NCBI GenBank assembly: GCA_003695905.1
Contig: RFGS01000095.1
Span: 1 to 46,395, forward strand
Source of the DNA: Zetaproteobacteria bacterium
Lineage (GTDB): Bacteria > Pseudomonadota > Zetaproteobacteria > Mariprofundales > Mariprofundaceae
Direction: 5' to 3'
DNA: 46,395 nt
The notes below the pieces were generated by a model that made no database searches, had not been told where the DNA came from, and saw only the letters and a program-made list of their open reading frames with translations. Both the position numbers and the translations under genes were made by a program. Position 1 is the stretch's first letter. Every line of letters begins with the position of its first letter. Shown here in pieces: positions 1-8,980 of the stretch.

Positions 1-1095
1 ATTGTGCATGATTTTCGCAACATCCTCACCTCCATCATCGGACAGGCGGAGATCCTTCAGATGGAAACCGAGAATGAACGTATACGCTCGGAGCTACAGG
101 CCATCATCGAATCCGGGGAACGCGGGGCAACCATCGTCTCACACCTTCTCGCGCTGGCCAAAAAGGTCGAACAGACAAAAAGCCAGCGACTAGCACCCCA
201 GCATCAGGCTGTTCTCGAACGCCTGATCGGGCTTGTCCGATTTCAATTGCCACCCCAGATCAGGCTGCGCCATGTCATTGAGGAACATCTCCCTGCGGTT
301 GAGCTGAATGTCGTTGAAATGGAACAGATCCTGCTAAACTTAGTTTCTAATGCTGCTCATGCCATTGAAGGAGATGGCGAGATCGATCTCTACATCCGAA
401 CAGAGCAGGGAGCGGATGGACAATCATACCTGACCATCCGGGTCAGGGACACCGGCAAGGGCATTCCCGAAGATCAACTGAACCAGGTCACTCGGCCTTT
501 CTGGACTTCTCGGGAGAAAGAGGGGGGAACAGGACTGGGCCTCACTATGGTGCAACGCATCGTCAAGCGACACCATGGACAATTGGATATCGCATCAAGC
601 TTGGGGAAGGGGACGACAGTCACCATCAAGATCCCGGCGACAGTCCAAGCCGACGACAACTGGCCGACATTCGGCGCGCCGGCCTTGCACGCTGAAACAC
701 ACACCATGAAGCCAGCCAGGATTCTTCTGGTGGACGATGCGGAGGAGGTACTTCGCATTCATCAGGCACTGATCTCACGCATGGGACATGCGGTGACACC
801 GGCCACAGATGGAAAGAAGGCACTCGATCTGTTGAGAAGCAGCAAAGCCCCATTCAACTTGGTGGTGACGGACTATCGCATGCCTGAACTGGACGGCCTT
901 GGCCTGCTGGAGGAAATCCGCCGCAGCATGCCAAACCTTCCCGTCATCATGATCACGGCCTATGGAGAGGATGAACGCCTGAAGAAAGCACGGGAGCTGG
1001 ACGCAATGCTGCTGAACAAGCCGGTCAACTTTCACAATCTGGAACAGGCCATCCAGCAGGCGCTCACTCCTATCCGATCAGCTCAGAAGCCCTGA
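1..1095 (+). CDS. Hybrid sensor histidine kinase / response regulator, 5'-truncated
   Basis: The reading frame is open from base 1, so the true start and any sensor domain lie outside the window. The visible part opens with an H-box (HDFRNILTSIIGQAE) whose His, at bases 7-9, is the expected phospho-acceptor of the dimerisation domain. A HATPase_c domain follows with N box NLVSNAAHAI (about residues 112-121), G1 box DTGKGIPE, F box PFWTS and G2 box GGTGLGL. After a short linker comes a receiver domain starting ARILLVDDAEE, with phospho-acceptor Asp in VVTDYRMPELDG (codon at 871-873) and conserved Lys in LLNKP. It should autophosphorylate on His and pass phosphate to its own receiver. There is no DNA-binding output domain, so a phosphorelay partner is likely elsewhere. 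Its end overlaps the convergent truA end by 26 bases. The signal sensed cannot be told from this fragment. Confidence 0.9.
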   Translation: MVHDFRNILTSIIGQAEILQMETENERIRSELQAIIESGERGATIVSHLLALAKKVEQTKSQRLAPQHQAVLERLIGLVRFQLPPQIRLRHVIEEHLPAVELNVVEMEQILLNLVSNAAHAIEGDGEIDLYIRTEQGADGQSYLTIRVRDTGKGIPEDQLNQVTRPFWTSREKEGGTGLGLTMVQRIVKRHHGQLDIASSLGKGTTVTIKIPATVQADDNWPTFGAPALHAETHTMKPARILLVDDAEEVLRIHQALISRMGHAVTPATDGKKALDLLRSSKAPFNLVVTDYRMPELDGLGLLEEIRRSMPNLPVIMITAYGEDERLKKARELDAMLLNKPVNFHNLEQAIQQALTPIRSAQKP

Positions 1096-1849
1096 AATCG
1101 GCATACACGGCATCGGTAAAATACAATCCCTGCGCCGGGGCCGTCGCCGCCCCACGAGTCCGGTCCCTACTTGCCAGCAACTCGGCAAAATTCCCGGGCG
1201 AGCGCTTTCCAAGACCCACCTCGACCAGATTGCCCACGAGATTGCGCACCATACGATACAGAAAGGCATCGGCCCGAACCTCGATACGAATGCAATAACC
1301 TTCCCGGTCAATCCGAATATCCCTGATTTCACGCACAGGACTGTGGGCCTGGCATCCGCTGGCACGCAATGCACTGAAATCATGACGCCCAAGGGCATAC
1401 CGGGAAGCCTCATACATGGCATCAATGTCCAATGCTCGCGGCATCCACCAATGGCGCCAGCGATCAAGAGCCGAAAGGGTTGTGCGATTCCAGATCTGAT
1501 AGCAGTAGGCCCGTTCCAGACAATCGAAACGGGCATGAAAATCCGCTGCCACCTTCTTCAGACCAATCACTCGAACCGTGGGGGGGAGATGTGCATTGAG
1601 GCCATGAAGATAGGCGCGAGGCGCACGATGCCATCGTTCAGCGCTGACATCCGCATGGACCAGCATGGCCCTTGCATGAACACCTGCATCTGTACGCCCC
1701 GCTGTCATCAGTTCGCGCCGACAACCATCAATGGCAGCCAAAGCGCTCTCAAGCGTCTGTTGTACCGAAGGTGCATTCGGCTGACGCTGCCAGCCGCTGA
1801 AGGCATGACCATCAAACTCGATCACCAGCGCAATCCTTTGGAGATTCAT
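1070..1849 (-). CDS. truA: tRNA pseudouridine(38-40) synthase TruA
   Basis: TruA converts uridines 38-40 of the tRNA anticodon arm to pseudouridine. The 259-residue product has the family's usual length, with catalytic Asp54 in AGRTDAGVHA, the N-terminal motif IEFDGHAFSGWQRQ and the late motif FLYRMVRNLVG. An upstream in-frame ATG would add 50 residues with no family similarity. I chose the ATG at 1849 because it overlaps the TGA of the preceding membrane-protein gene as ATGA, the usual sign of translational coupling, and leaves the family-typical N-terminus. truA is the last gene of the glyA-to-truA minus-strand run. In many gammaproteobacteria truA follows fimV and precedes trpF; here trpF is absent and truA runs convergently into the kinase gene. 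Confidence 0.95.
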   Translation of the reverse strand: MNLQRIALVIEFDGHAFSGWQRQPNAPSVQQTLESALAAIDGCRRELMTAGRTDAGVHARAMLVHADVSAERWHRAPRAYLHGLNAHLPPTVRVIGLKKVAADFHARFDCLERAYCYQIWNRTTLSALDRWRHWWMPRALDIDAMYEASRYALGRHDFSALRASGCQAHSPVREIRDIRIDREGYCIRIEVRADAFLYRMVRNLVGNLVEVGLGKRSPGNFAELLASRDRTRGAATAPAQGLYFTDAVYADFRASELIG

Positions 1850-2538
1850 GTATACCATCCCACAGCGAGAAATGAAATGACAAACAGCCACCACCATGCA
1901 GCGGGCAGGGCCGGCACCGTTTCTCGGGAGCCGGACCAGACTTCCGCCTGTCTGCCCCAGCGCAGCCATAACGCTTCCGCATGCCGCCGGCCCAGCCACA
2001 GGGAACGACTGATTCCCGACTCAAGAAGATACGGCCAGACTTGCCAGCCCTTTCTGCCACAACGGCTTTCCTGCAGACCGCGCAGAACCTGAAGGATGCT
2101 TGCTCGCAACGGAAACAACAGCACCAGATAGGGATAGACCCTGGATCCCACGCCCGGCAAGCGGGCTATGGCGTGCAACCATTGTGATGCCGGCCAGAAA
2201 CGTCCAACGCAAAGTCCTGCAAAATAAAATTGCACCAGATGCAGAGCAAGGTAACAACCTTGCAGCAGACCTTCGCGGGTCAGATGAACATGTGCTCCGC
2301 CAAGTAGGATCTCTCCAGGGGTGGCCAAGCCGTGAACGGCGATGATCGGCAGCACAAGCCAACGGAGCACTTTTACAGCCCGCATCAACGTGCGCACATG
2401 ACGCTCGATCAGTGCAATCAACACCCCCGAAAGCATGATGACCAACAGCATGCCCCAGATGCTCAACGGATACATGATCAGGACAAGGATCTGAGTGGCC
2501 ACGATGAGCCGTCCCGTTTTGTGCAAAAGAAGATTCAT
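1846..2538 (-). CDS. CbiQ / ECF-T-like integral membrane protein
   Basis: This 230-residue, strongly hydrophobic protein has several likely membrane segments (about residues 10-24, 28-43, 58-75, 93-110 and 205-226). The central stretch carries a TPGE motif followed by LTREGLLQG and a second helix pair ending in ARLPGVGSRVYPYLVLLFPLR. This resembles the transmembrane T component (CbiQ family) of energy-coupling-factor transporters, including the coupling-helix region. No ECF ATPase or substrate-binding S component lies nearby, so transport is unproven. The ATG at 2538 lies 10 bases after the fimV stop; longer in-frame starts would overlap fimV. The gene sits between fimV and truA and overlaps the truA start as ATGA, so it is co-transcribed. 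It could instead be an uncharacterised membrane protein that only looks like CbiQ. Confidence 0.6.
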   Translation of the reverse strand: MNLLLHKTGRLIVATQILVLIMYPLSIWGMLLVIMLSGVLIALIERHVRTLMRAVKVLRWLVLPIIAVHGLATPGEILLGGAHVHLTREGLLQGCYLALHLVQFYFAGLCVGRFWPASQWLHAIARLPGVGSRVYPYLVLLFPLRASILQVLRGLQESRCGRKGWQVWPYLLESGISRSLWLGRRHAEALWLRWGRQAEVWSGSRETVPALPAAWWWLFVISFLAVGWYT

Positions 2539-2548
2539 GCGGATGAGG

Positions 2549-4948
2549 TTACTTTTCCTCCCTCCCATTCCCTTCTTCCTCATCCAGTTGCCGAAGCAGA
2601 TCATCCAGCCTCTTCGCATCATCCCCGTTTCCATCTGCAGCATGCTCATCGGCATCCGCAGACGATGTCTGCGGACCGGAATCCGCCGGCTTGCCGTCCT
2701 CATCTGCCGCTGAAAAATCGAAAACGAGCGATTCCTCTCCTGCCAGTTCGCTCAGCCGGGAAGGTGTGAGAGCAGCAGGTCGAACATCTTCTGCCTCGGG
2801 ATCGAAACCGGAAAGGTCGAAATCAAGCGCCTGCTCCTCCTCCTTGGATTCTCCTTCTTCATCGGCTGAAAACACTTCTTCCGGGGATGCCTTGGATTCG
2901 TCCGTCGGGATAGCATCCGGCGACAACTCAGTCTCACTATCCCTGACATCACCAGCAGACACCAACGCGTCCCCGGCATCCTCCCGGGCTTCCATATTGG
3001 CTTCTGGCGCAGACCTGCCCCCCTTGCCATGTGCTGCGGAATCCTCTGGAACCTTCAGATCAAGCTCGCGCAAGGCTTCAAGAAAACGGCCATGTTCTTC
3101 CGGCGGCAACACGGCAAGCCCCTCCCTGATGCTTGCCTGCATGGCTTTTTCATCGCCCAGAAAACTGAGCACCAGCGCCTTCTTGACATGAGCCTCCAGT
3201 CGCTGTGGATCAAGTTTCAGGGCCTGTTCAACCATTTTCAGGGCCTCGTTCTCCATGCCGTAGCGAAGATAGACATCGGCCTCTGCCAGATGATCCACTT
3301 CGCTCTCCTGGGCCTCTTCATGCTTGGCCAGTTCCTGGGCTTGTTTTTCGGACGCTGCTGGGTGTTCGACGTCCGCCGTGGCATCGGCTGCATCATCGGA
3401 ATCAGGTGAGCGGTCATCCACCGATGCCACGGTCTTCCTCTCGGATTCGCTTCCAAACGCCGTTGGTTCGACAGCAGGGTATGAAGCTGTTGGCGGTGGC
3501 ACAACGGTTTGATGAATAGAAGAAGAACGCAACGAATCGACGGGTTCATTCCCGGTAGAGAACACCTGAGGCTGCTGTAGCGCGGCTGCTCGACCTCGGC
3601 GTAACAACACAAGCAAGCCCACCAGCATGACAAGAATCACGGCTGCAATACCCGTCAAAATCCATTGCAGCATCATCTCATCCCGTTCTCTCTGTTGCTG
3701 CATGATTGTCAATTGCACCTGCAACTGTTGTAACTGCAATTGCACCGATTTGAGGGCCTGATTGTCGATGACTGGCGCCTGTTGGAGTGCTATTTCCTCA
3801 TCAGGAGAACCTTGACCCGCACCCTGCGCCACTGGCTCTGCTGCAGGTGCCACCTGCAGCTCGTCCTGGTGTGGCGTTTCACTTGTCGGCCCACCTGCTC
3901 TTGTCGATGCCTCCGAACTCTCGGGCAGCGAAGACCCCATGACGGAAGACTCGGACACTTTTTCTTCGGCCGGCATGCTCTTAGAACTCGCTTCTACCGG
4001 CAGGGTCTTCCGCGACGTGGGCATCTGCCCGGCCTTAGAGACCGGCTCGGCCACAGCCGCTCCCATACGAATGCGTGGCTTATAGCGCTCTTCCTGGGCA
4101 CGCTTCTCCTCCGCAGCCTTGCGGGAATGCTTGACCATCTCCTTCCAGCGTCGCAGATGCTCATCAAAGATCCGGCTGGCTTCCCTAGGTGAATGGCGCT
4201 CAACCTCTGCAGCCGTGGGAACCTTCAGCATGCTGCCGGCCCTCAGCAGATTAAAATTGTCAGCAGCAAACTTGTCCCGGTTCTTCTCGAAAAGCGCAAC
4301 GACGACCTGGGCCAGGGTGTATCGGTCATCGATGCGCAGCCGCTGCGCAATCGTGGACAACATATCCCCCCTGACAATGGGGCCGTAAACCGCGGCGCGA
4401 GCCCAACCATCATAAGGCTTGAATGTGCCATCCTTCTTCATCACCGGTGCCTCGGACTTACCCACTGGAGAGGACGATACAGCAGGCTGCACAGCGACCT
4501 TGCCCTGCTCTGCCTGCTGGCTGGCAGCCGGTGCAGGATGAAGGGTATCAGCCAGCTCCAGAAACACCGGAAACTTCTTGAACTGGGTCAAATGATCGTG
4601 CGTGATGCGTATGATCAGATTGAAAAAACCCGTCCGGATGGGCGTGCTCGATGTGACCTCCAGATAAGGCCCTTGATCGGTTTTCAACCTCAGCTGAAGT
4701 TGCTTGACAACAGGATCCCGGTAGACCTCGAGGATCCGGTAATCGGATGCATCGGCTATACCAGCCTCCAGCGAGGAGCTACGTTCTCCAGCCGAAAGCA
4801 ACACCGGAATGCGTGCAAAGAAAGGCTCTCCCAGATGACTGGCCACCTCGATCTTTCCCAGCGAAGCCGCATGGGCAGAAGAGTGCATGAGTAGAAACAG
4901 CACTGCTCCTGCTATAAGGATCCGAAACCGGGGCCTCAGAAACGTAAT
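2549..4948 (-). CDS. fimV: FimV/HubP-family polar landmark protein, probable ATT start
   Basis: FimV/HubP proteins are inner-membrane polar organisers that bind peptidoglycan and recruit type IV pilus, flagellar or chromosome-partition factors. From the proposed start the protein has 799 residues: a Sec signal peptide (charged LRPRFR, hydrophobic ILIAGAVLFLL, cleavage near AHA-A), the FimV N-terminal domain (LGKIEVASHLGEPF), a LysM-like region at about 195-265 (VRGDMLSTIAQRL), a Gln-rich coiled coil at about 395-427, a transmembrane helix at about 428-450, and a long acidic cytoplasmic part with a TPR segment at about 554-620 (ENEALKMVEQALKLDPQ). The first conventional start, GTG at 4903, would cut the signal peptide to a stub. 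ATT at 4948 restores it and follows a near-perfect Shine-Dalgarno, AGGGAGG, by 5 bases. The length and acidic, repeat-poor tail are typical of the family. It sits between asd and truA as in Pseudomonas. Confidence 0.85.
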   Translation of the reverse strand: MTFLRPRFRILIAGAVLFLLMHSSAHAASLGKIEVASHLGEPFFARIPVLLSAGERSSSLEAGIADASDYRILEVYRDPVVKQLQLRLKTDQGPYLEVTSSTPIRTGFFNLIIRITHDHLTQFKKFPVFLELADTLHPAPAASQQAEQGKVAVQPAVSSSPVGKSEAPVMKKDGTFKPYDGWARAAVYGPIVRGDMLSTIAQRLRIDDRYTLAQVVVALFEKNRDKFAADNFNLLRAGSMLKVPTAAEVERHSPREASRIFDEHLRRWKEMVKHSRKAAEEKRAQEERYKPRIRMGAAVAEPVSKAGQMPTSRKTLPVEASSKSMPAEEKVSESSVMGSSLPESSEASTRAGGPTSETPHQDELQVAPAAEPVAQGAGQGSPDEEIALQQAPVIDNQALKSVQLQLQQLQVQLTIMQQQRERDEMMLQWILTGIAAVILVMLVGLLVLLRRGRAAALQQPQVFSTGNEPVDSLRSSSIHQTVVPPPTASYPAVEPTAFGSESERKTVASVDDRSPDSDDAADATADVEHPAASEKQAQELAKHEEAQESEVDHLAEADVYLRYGMENEALKMVEQALKLDPQRLEAHVKKALVLSFLGDEKAMQASIREGLAVLPPEEHGRFLEALRELDLKVPEDSAAHGKGGRSAPEANMEAREDAGDALVSAGDVRDSETELSPDAIPTDESKASPEEVFSADEEGESKEEEQALDFDLSGFDPEAEDVRPAALTPSRLSELAGEESLVFDFSAADEDGKPADSGPQTSSADADEHAADGNGDDAKRLDDLLRQLDEEEGNGREEK

Positions 4949-4960
4949 CGTTACCTCCCT
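4946..4960 (-). promoter_or_regulatory. Ribosome-binding site and ATT start of fimV
   Basis: On the minus strand AGGGAGG (4960-4954) is followed by TAACG and then ATT (4948-4946). The frame from ATT encodes the full signal peptide. No ATG, GTG or TTG lies in this frame between the upstream stop (TGA, 4972-4970) and the GTG at 4903. A CTG at 4939 also exists but is 14 bases from the Shine-Dalgarno. ATT starts are rare but known in infC and pcnB. Confidence 0.55.
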
Positions 4961-4961
4961 C

Positions 4962-5990
4962 TCATCGAATCAGCATCTCGGCAATCTGTACCGCATTCAA
5001 CGCCGCACCCTTACGCACGTTATCAGCCACGACCCACATCTGCAACGAATTGGGATGCGATGGATCATCGCGCAGACGTCCAACCCAGACATAATCCGTT
5101 CCCGCGGCTTCACTGGGCATGGGGTAATCCTCGCCCTGCGGATCATCCACGACGCAAATACCCTCGGCCTCGGCCAAGATCTCTCTGGCCTTCGCTGCCG
5201 GCAGCGGCGCCTCGAAGGTCACATTGATAGACTCGGAATGACCATAGAACACTGGCACACGAACGGTCGTCGCGGTGACGGCAATGTTCGGATCAAGAAT
5301 CTTGCGTGTCTCATCCATCATCTTTCGCTCTTCTTTCGTGTAGCCATCATCCATGAACACATCGATGTGAGGAATCACGTTGAACGCAATGCGAGCCGGA
5401 AATACATCCGATTCGGCCTGACGTGCATTGAGCAGATCGGCCGTCTGACGCGCCAACTCATCCATGCCCTTGCCCCCGGCGCCCGAAACGGCCTGATAGG
5501 TAGATACGACAACCCGCCGGATGGGAACGACATCATGCAGGGGCTTGAGCGCAACAACCATCTGGATCGTTGAGCAGTTCGGGTTGGCAATGATCCTGTT
5601 ATGCCGGGCCATCTCCAGGGCATCGGGGTTCACTTCGGGCACGATGAGAGCAACATCAGGGTCCATGCGCCAGGCACTTGAATTGTCGATGACATAGCAG
5701 CCCGCATCGGCAAAGCGGGGTGCATGCGCCAACGAGGTTCCCCCACCCGCAGAAAACAGCGCAATGTCCCACCCCTCGGGATTGAAGTGCTCAAGATCCT
5801 GGACGACATATTCCTTATTGTTGAACTCAATCCTGGAACCCGCACTGCGACTGGAGGCGACAGGAGCTAGATCAGCAACGGGGAAACTCCGTTCCTCGAG
5901 GATTTCCAGCATTGTACGCCCGACTGCGCCTGTGGCCCCCACCACGACAACATTGTAAGCATCCTTTTCCGGCAGAAAGCGTTCGCCCAT
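4962..5990 (-). CDS. asd: Aspartate-semialdehyde dehydrogenase
   Basis: Asd reduces L-aspartyl-4-phosphate to aspartate-4-semialdehyde with NADPH, feeding lysine/diaminopimelate, threonine and methionine synthesis. The 342-residue protein has the nucleotide-binding loop GATGAVG (18-24) and the active-site Cys139 in NPNCST. The segment GHSESINVTFE matches the later substrate-binding part of the family. I chose the ATG at 5990, which follows a GGGGGAGTG ribosome site containing the leuB stop; an upstream ATG would overlap leuB by some 38 bases. The gene lies 4 bases after leuB and upstream of fimV, the same order seen in Pseudomonas (leuB-asd-fimV-truA). The VVSTYQAVSGAGG segment is typical of the bacterial Asd subgroup represented by Pseudomonas Usg-linked and Gram-positive enzymes. 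Confidence 0.95.
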   Translation of the reverse strand: MGERFLPEKDAYNVVVVGATGAVGRTMLEILEERSFPVADLAPVASSRSAGSRIEFNNKEYVVQDLEHFNPEGWDIALFSAGGGTSLAHAPRFADAGCYVIDNSSAWRMDPDVALIVPEVNPDALEMARHNRIIANPNCSTIQMVVALKPLHDVVPIRRVVVSTYQAVSGAGGKGMDELARQTADLLNARQAESDVFPARIAFNVIPHIDVFMDDGYTKEERKMMDETRKILDPNIAVTATTVRVPVFYGHSESINVTFEAPLPAAKAREILAEAEGICVVDDPQGEDYPMPSEAAGTDYVWVGRLRDDPSHPNSLQMWVVADNVRKGAALNAVQIAEMLIR

Positions 5991-5994
5991 GGTA

Positions 5995-7080
5995 TCACTC
6001 CCCCAACATCCTGAGTCGTTGCACAACCGCATCTCCCATCGCCGAGCAGCTCACAGCTTGCTCCCCATGAAAGGCGAGATCGGCCGTGCGCAAGCCATCA
6101 TCCAGAACCAGCTCGACTGCCCGTTCCACCTTATCGGCCAGATCGGCCCGAGCAAGCGAATAGCGCAGCATCATCGCCACTGAGAGAATGGTCGCCAAAG
6201 GATTCGCGCGATTCTGTCCGGCGATATCCGGAGCCGAGCCATGAATGGGCTCGTACATGGCATGACGCTCACCGATCGAGGCCGAGGGAAGCATGCCAAT
6301 CGATCCCGTCAGCATGGAGGCCTCATCAGACAGAATATCCCCAAACAGGTTCCCTGTCACAATGACATCAAACTGCCTGGGATGACGAATCAATTGCATG
6401 GCTGCGTTGTCCACGTACATGTGTTCGAGCACGACATCGGAAAACTCCCGCTCATGCACCTCCGTAACAACCTCACGCCATAGCTCGGAGACCTCAAGCA
6501 CATTGGCCTTCTCCACGCTACAGACCCTTCCCTTGCGCAAGCGGGCCGCCTCGAAAGCCTTTCGCGCAATGCGTTGCACCTCGCTTTCCCCATAAACCAT
6601 GGTATTGAACGCACGCCGTTCTTGGCCATCGTGTTCCCAGCCGCGCGGCTGGCCAAAATAGATGCCACCGACAAGCTCTCGCACGACCAGAATGTCAACG
6701 CCCTCGATAACCTCCGGCTTCAGCGTCGATGCATCAAGAAGTTGCTGGTGCACCTTTGCAGGACGATAATTGGCAAAAAGTCCAAGATCCTCGCGAATGC
6801 GGAGCAGCCCTGCCTCCGGTCTCAGCGGCTTATCCAGAGGCTCCCATTTGGGGCCACCGACAGCCCCCAGCAGAACAGCATCAGCCGCCTTGGCAAGTCG
6901 TTGCGTTTGTTCGGGATAGGGATCCTGCGCCCCATCGAAGCCAGCGCCACCGATCAATCCTTCCTCACATTCTGCGCCGAGACCAAAGGATTCGTTCAAC
7001 TCATCAATAACCTTGACGGCCTCGCGCACGATTTCAGGGCCTATGCCATCTCCTGGCAACACTGCTATCTTTACCGTCAT
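5995..7080 (-). CDS. leuB: 3-Isopropylmalate dehydrogenase
   Basis: LeuB oxidises and decarboxylates 3-isopropylmalate to 2-ketoisocaproate with NAD+, the third step of leucine synthesis, in the cytoplasm. The 361-residue length is typical. The N-terminus [12 protein letters not shown], the substrate-binding [12 protein letters not shown] and the metal and NAD region [18 protein letters not shown] (with the Asp ligands) followed by [13 protein letters not shown] all match the family. The ATG overlaps the nrdR stop as ATGA, so translation is coupled. leuC and leuD, which normally precede leuB in gammaproteobacteria, are not here; the gene is joined directly to glyA-nrdR instead. Confidence 0.96.
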   Translation of the reverse strand: MTVKIAVLPGDGIGPEIVREAVKVIDELNESFGLGAECEEGLIGGAGFDGAQDPYPEQTQRLAKAADAVLLGAVGGPKWEPLDKPLRPEAGLLRIREDLGLFANYRPAKVHQQLLDASTLKPEVIEGVDILVVRELVGGIYFGQPRGWEHDGQERRAFNTMVYGESEVQRIARKAFEAARLRKGRVCSVEKANVLEVSELWREVVTEVHEREFSDVVLEHMYVDNAAMQLIRHPRQFDVIVTGNLFGDILSDEASMLTGSIGMLPSASIGERHAMYEPIHGSAPDIAGQNRANPLATILSVAMMLRYSLARADLADKVERAVELVLDDGLRTADLAFHGEQAVSCSAMGDAVVQRLRMLGE

Positions 7081-7541
7081 GATTGCTCCTTCTTTCCCAC
7101 TGCGGTCTTCACCGCAGCCAAAAATTCATCCACATCCTTGAATTCGCGATAAACGGAGGCAAAGCGCACATAGGCGACACCATCCAGACGGCGTAGCTGC
7201 TCCATCACGAAATCACCGATGATAGAGGCCGGCACCTCACTCTCGCCAAGTTCCTGAACAGCCCGCAACACTGCATTGACGCCGGCCTCAAGCTGCTCAG
7301 CGGAAACAGGGCGTTTTTCGAGCGCCTTTTGCATGCCCCGATGAATTTTCGACACATCGAACGCCTGTCGGGTTCCATCCTTCTTGACCACGAGCGGCAA
7401 TCGCAGCGCTGCTCTTTCCAGCGTCGTGAAGCGCTTGCCGCAGGATGCGCACGCTCTCCTTCTGCGCACCACCGCTCCGTCATCAACAACCCTGGAGTCG
7501 ATGACGCGGGTGTCCTCGTGGGCGCAGAATGGACAATGCAT
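7077..7541 (-). CDS. nrdR: Transcriptional repressor NrdR
   Basis: NrdR is an ATP/dATP-sensing repressor of ribonucleotide reductase genes. The 154-residue protein has a zinc ribbon formed by Cys3, Cys6, Cys31 and Cys34 (HCPFC and CASCGKRF), the Arg-rich VVRRRRAC stretch used for DNA binding, and an ATP-cone domain from about residue 49 ([16 protein letters not shown]) to 139. The C-terminal [11 protein letters not shown] is typical. It lies 17 bases after glyA and overlaps leuB by 4 bases. glyA-nrdR linkage is common in proteobacteria. I saw no obvious NrdR box in this window; its targets should be near the nrd genes elsewhere. Confidence 0.97.
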   Translation of the reverse strand: MHCPFCAHEDTRVIDSRVVDDGAVVRRRRACASCGKRFTTLERAALRLPLVVKKDGTRQAFDVSKIHRGMQKALEKRPVSAEQLEAGVNAVLRAVQELGESEVPASIIGDFVMEQLRRLDGVAYVRFASVYREFKDVDEFLAAVKTAVGKKEQS

Positions 7542-7558
7542 CGCCGTCGTTCCACCGA

Positions 7559-8824
7559 TTAAGAAAGATACTCGTAGACAGGGAAGCGGTTGGTAAGCTT
7601 GTGCACCTCCTGTCGGACCTGTTCCAGCACCGTAGCATCCTCGGGCGCATGTAGAACGCGCAGGATCAACTCACCGATCAGGCGGGATTCAGCTTCCTTC
7701 ATGCCCCGTGAAGTGATCACGGAAGTGCCGATGCGAATGCCGCTGGTAATGAACGGTGAGGCCGGATCAAACGGAATCGTGTTCTTGTTCACTGTGATGC
7801 CGGCCTGCTCCAATGCCTCCTCGGCCTGCTTGCCGGTCAGTCCCTGCGGCCTGAGGTCGACACGGAACATATGACAATCGGTACCGCCGGAAACGATGCG
7901 CAGGCCGTTTTCGGCGAGCGTTGCAGCCAGCGTCCTCGCATTACGCACGACCTGATGCTGATCTTCGCGGAAATCATCCCTGAGCGCCTCGCCAAAAGCC
8001 ACGGCCTTCGCCGCAATCACATGCATCAGCGGTCCACCCTGGATGCCCGGGAAAATCCGCGAGTTGATCTTCTTGGCCAGCTCTTCGTCATCGGTCATGA
8101 TCATACCGCCGCGGGGGCCACGCAGGGTCTTGTGCGTCGTCGTGGTAATCACATGAGCATGGCCCACGGGACTTGGATAAACCCCGGCCGCAATCAGACC
8201 CGCATAATGCGCCATGTCCACCATCAGAATGGCACCAATGGAATCGGCGATCTTGCGCATGCGTGCAAAGTCGATATGCCGCTCATAGGCCGATGCACCA
8301 CCGATGATGAGCTTGGGACGATGGATCTCGGCCATTTTCTGCATCACATCGTAATCGATGAGCTCGTTGTCCTCGCGTACGCCGTAAGCGACGACGTTAT
8401 ACAGCCGCCCCGAAAAATTCACAGGGCTCCCATGTGTAAGATGCCCACCATGGGAAAGATCCATGCCCATAATCGTGTCTCCTGGCTTGAGCAGCGCCAT
8501 GTACACAGCCATATTGGCCTGCGAACCGGAATGAGGCTGCACATTGACGTGCGTAACGCCAAAAAGTTCCCGCGCGCGCTCCTGGGCCAAGCGCTCGACC
8601 TTGTCCACATGTTCGCAACCGCCGTAATAGCGCCTTCCCGGATATCCTTCCGCATACTTGTTGGTCATCACCGACCCCTGGGCTTCCATGACAGCCCGTG
8701 AAACGATGTTTTCACTGGCAATCAGCTCCAGGGTATGACGCTGGCGCCCAAGCTCCGCAGCTATGGCATCTGCCACGGCCGCATCGGCCAAAGGCGCATT
8801 AAAAAAGCGATCACGATCCGACAT
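7559..8824 (-). CDS. glyA: Serine hydroxymethyltransferase
   Basis: GlyA converts serine and tetrahydrofolate to glycine and 5,10-methylenetetrahydrofolate, the main source of one-carbon units. It is PLP-dependent. The 421-residue length is typical; Lys232 in [14 protein letters not shown] is the Schiff-base lysine, and [24 protein letters not shown] and [12 protein letters not shown] are conserved substrate and folate motifs. The ATG at 8824 has an AGGAG ribosome site 6-7 bases upstream; a longer in-frame ATG at 8866 lacks family support. It begins a tight minus-strand run through nrdR, leuB, asd, fimV and truA. A candidate sigma-70 promoter lies about 80 bases upstream. Confidence 0.97.
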   Translation of the reverse strand: MSDRDRFFNAPLADAAVADAIAAELGRQRHTLELIASENIVSRAVMEAQGSVMTNKYAEGYPGRRYYGGCEHVDKVERLAQERARELFGVTHVNVQPHSGSQANMAVYMALLKPGDTIMGMDLSHGGHLTHGSPVNFSGRLYNVVAYGVREDNELIDYDVMQKMAEIHRPKLIIGGASAYERHIDFARMRKIADSIGAILMVDMAHYAGLIAAGVYPSPVGHAHVITTTTHKTLRGPRGGMIMTDDEELAKKINSRIFPGIQGGPLMHVIAAKAVAFGEALRDDFREDQHQVVRNARTLAATLAENGLRIVSGGTDCHMFRVDLRPQGLTGKQAEEALEQAGITVNKNTIPFDPASPFITSGIRIGTSVITSRGMKEAESRLIGELILRVLHAPEDATVLEQVRQEVHKLTNRFPVYEYLS

Positions 8825-8902
8825 GAAAAACTCCTGAACATTGTAGAAACCCGCGGCGCCGGACATGCGGCGTCGTCGGCCTTATCTTTTTTTGCGACGC
8901 GC

Positions 8903-8931
8903 ATTATGGCCAAACCAGGCACGAACGTCAT
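8903..8931 (-). promoter_or_regulatory. Candidate sigma-70 promoter upstream of glyA
   Basis: On the minus strand ATGACG (8931-8926) and CATAAT (8908-8903) are separated by 17 bases, matching TTGACA at 4/6 and TATAAT at 5/6. It lies in the 156-base gap between the nitrobindin-like gene and glyA and would give a leader of roughly 70 bases. Assigned by eye only. Confidence 0.4.
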
Positions 8932-8980
8932 CCGCTTTCGCCGACACCCCGTTCGTGAAATGGGAAACACTCAGCAGGAA

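Noticed and set aside
1343-2092. Long plus-strand open frame antisense to truA and the ECF-T-like gene.
   Set aside because: Both minus-strand genes are clearly coding by motifs; the frame has no similarity and reflects GC-rich codon use.
8870-8901. Inverted repeat GCGTCG...CGACGC with a T run in the loop, upstream of glyA.
   Set aside because: The T run is inside the loop, so it is no terminator; the stem is only 6 bp and may simply reflect GC-rich sequence.
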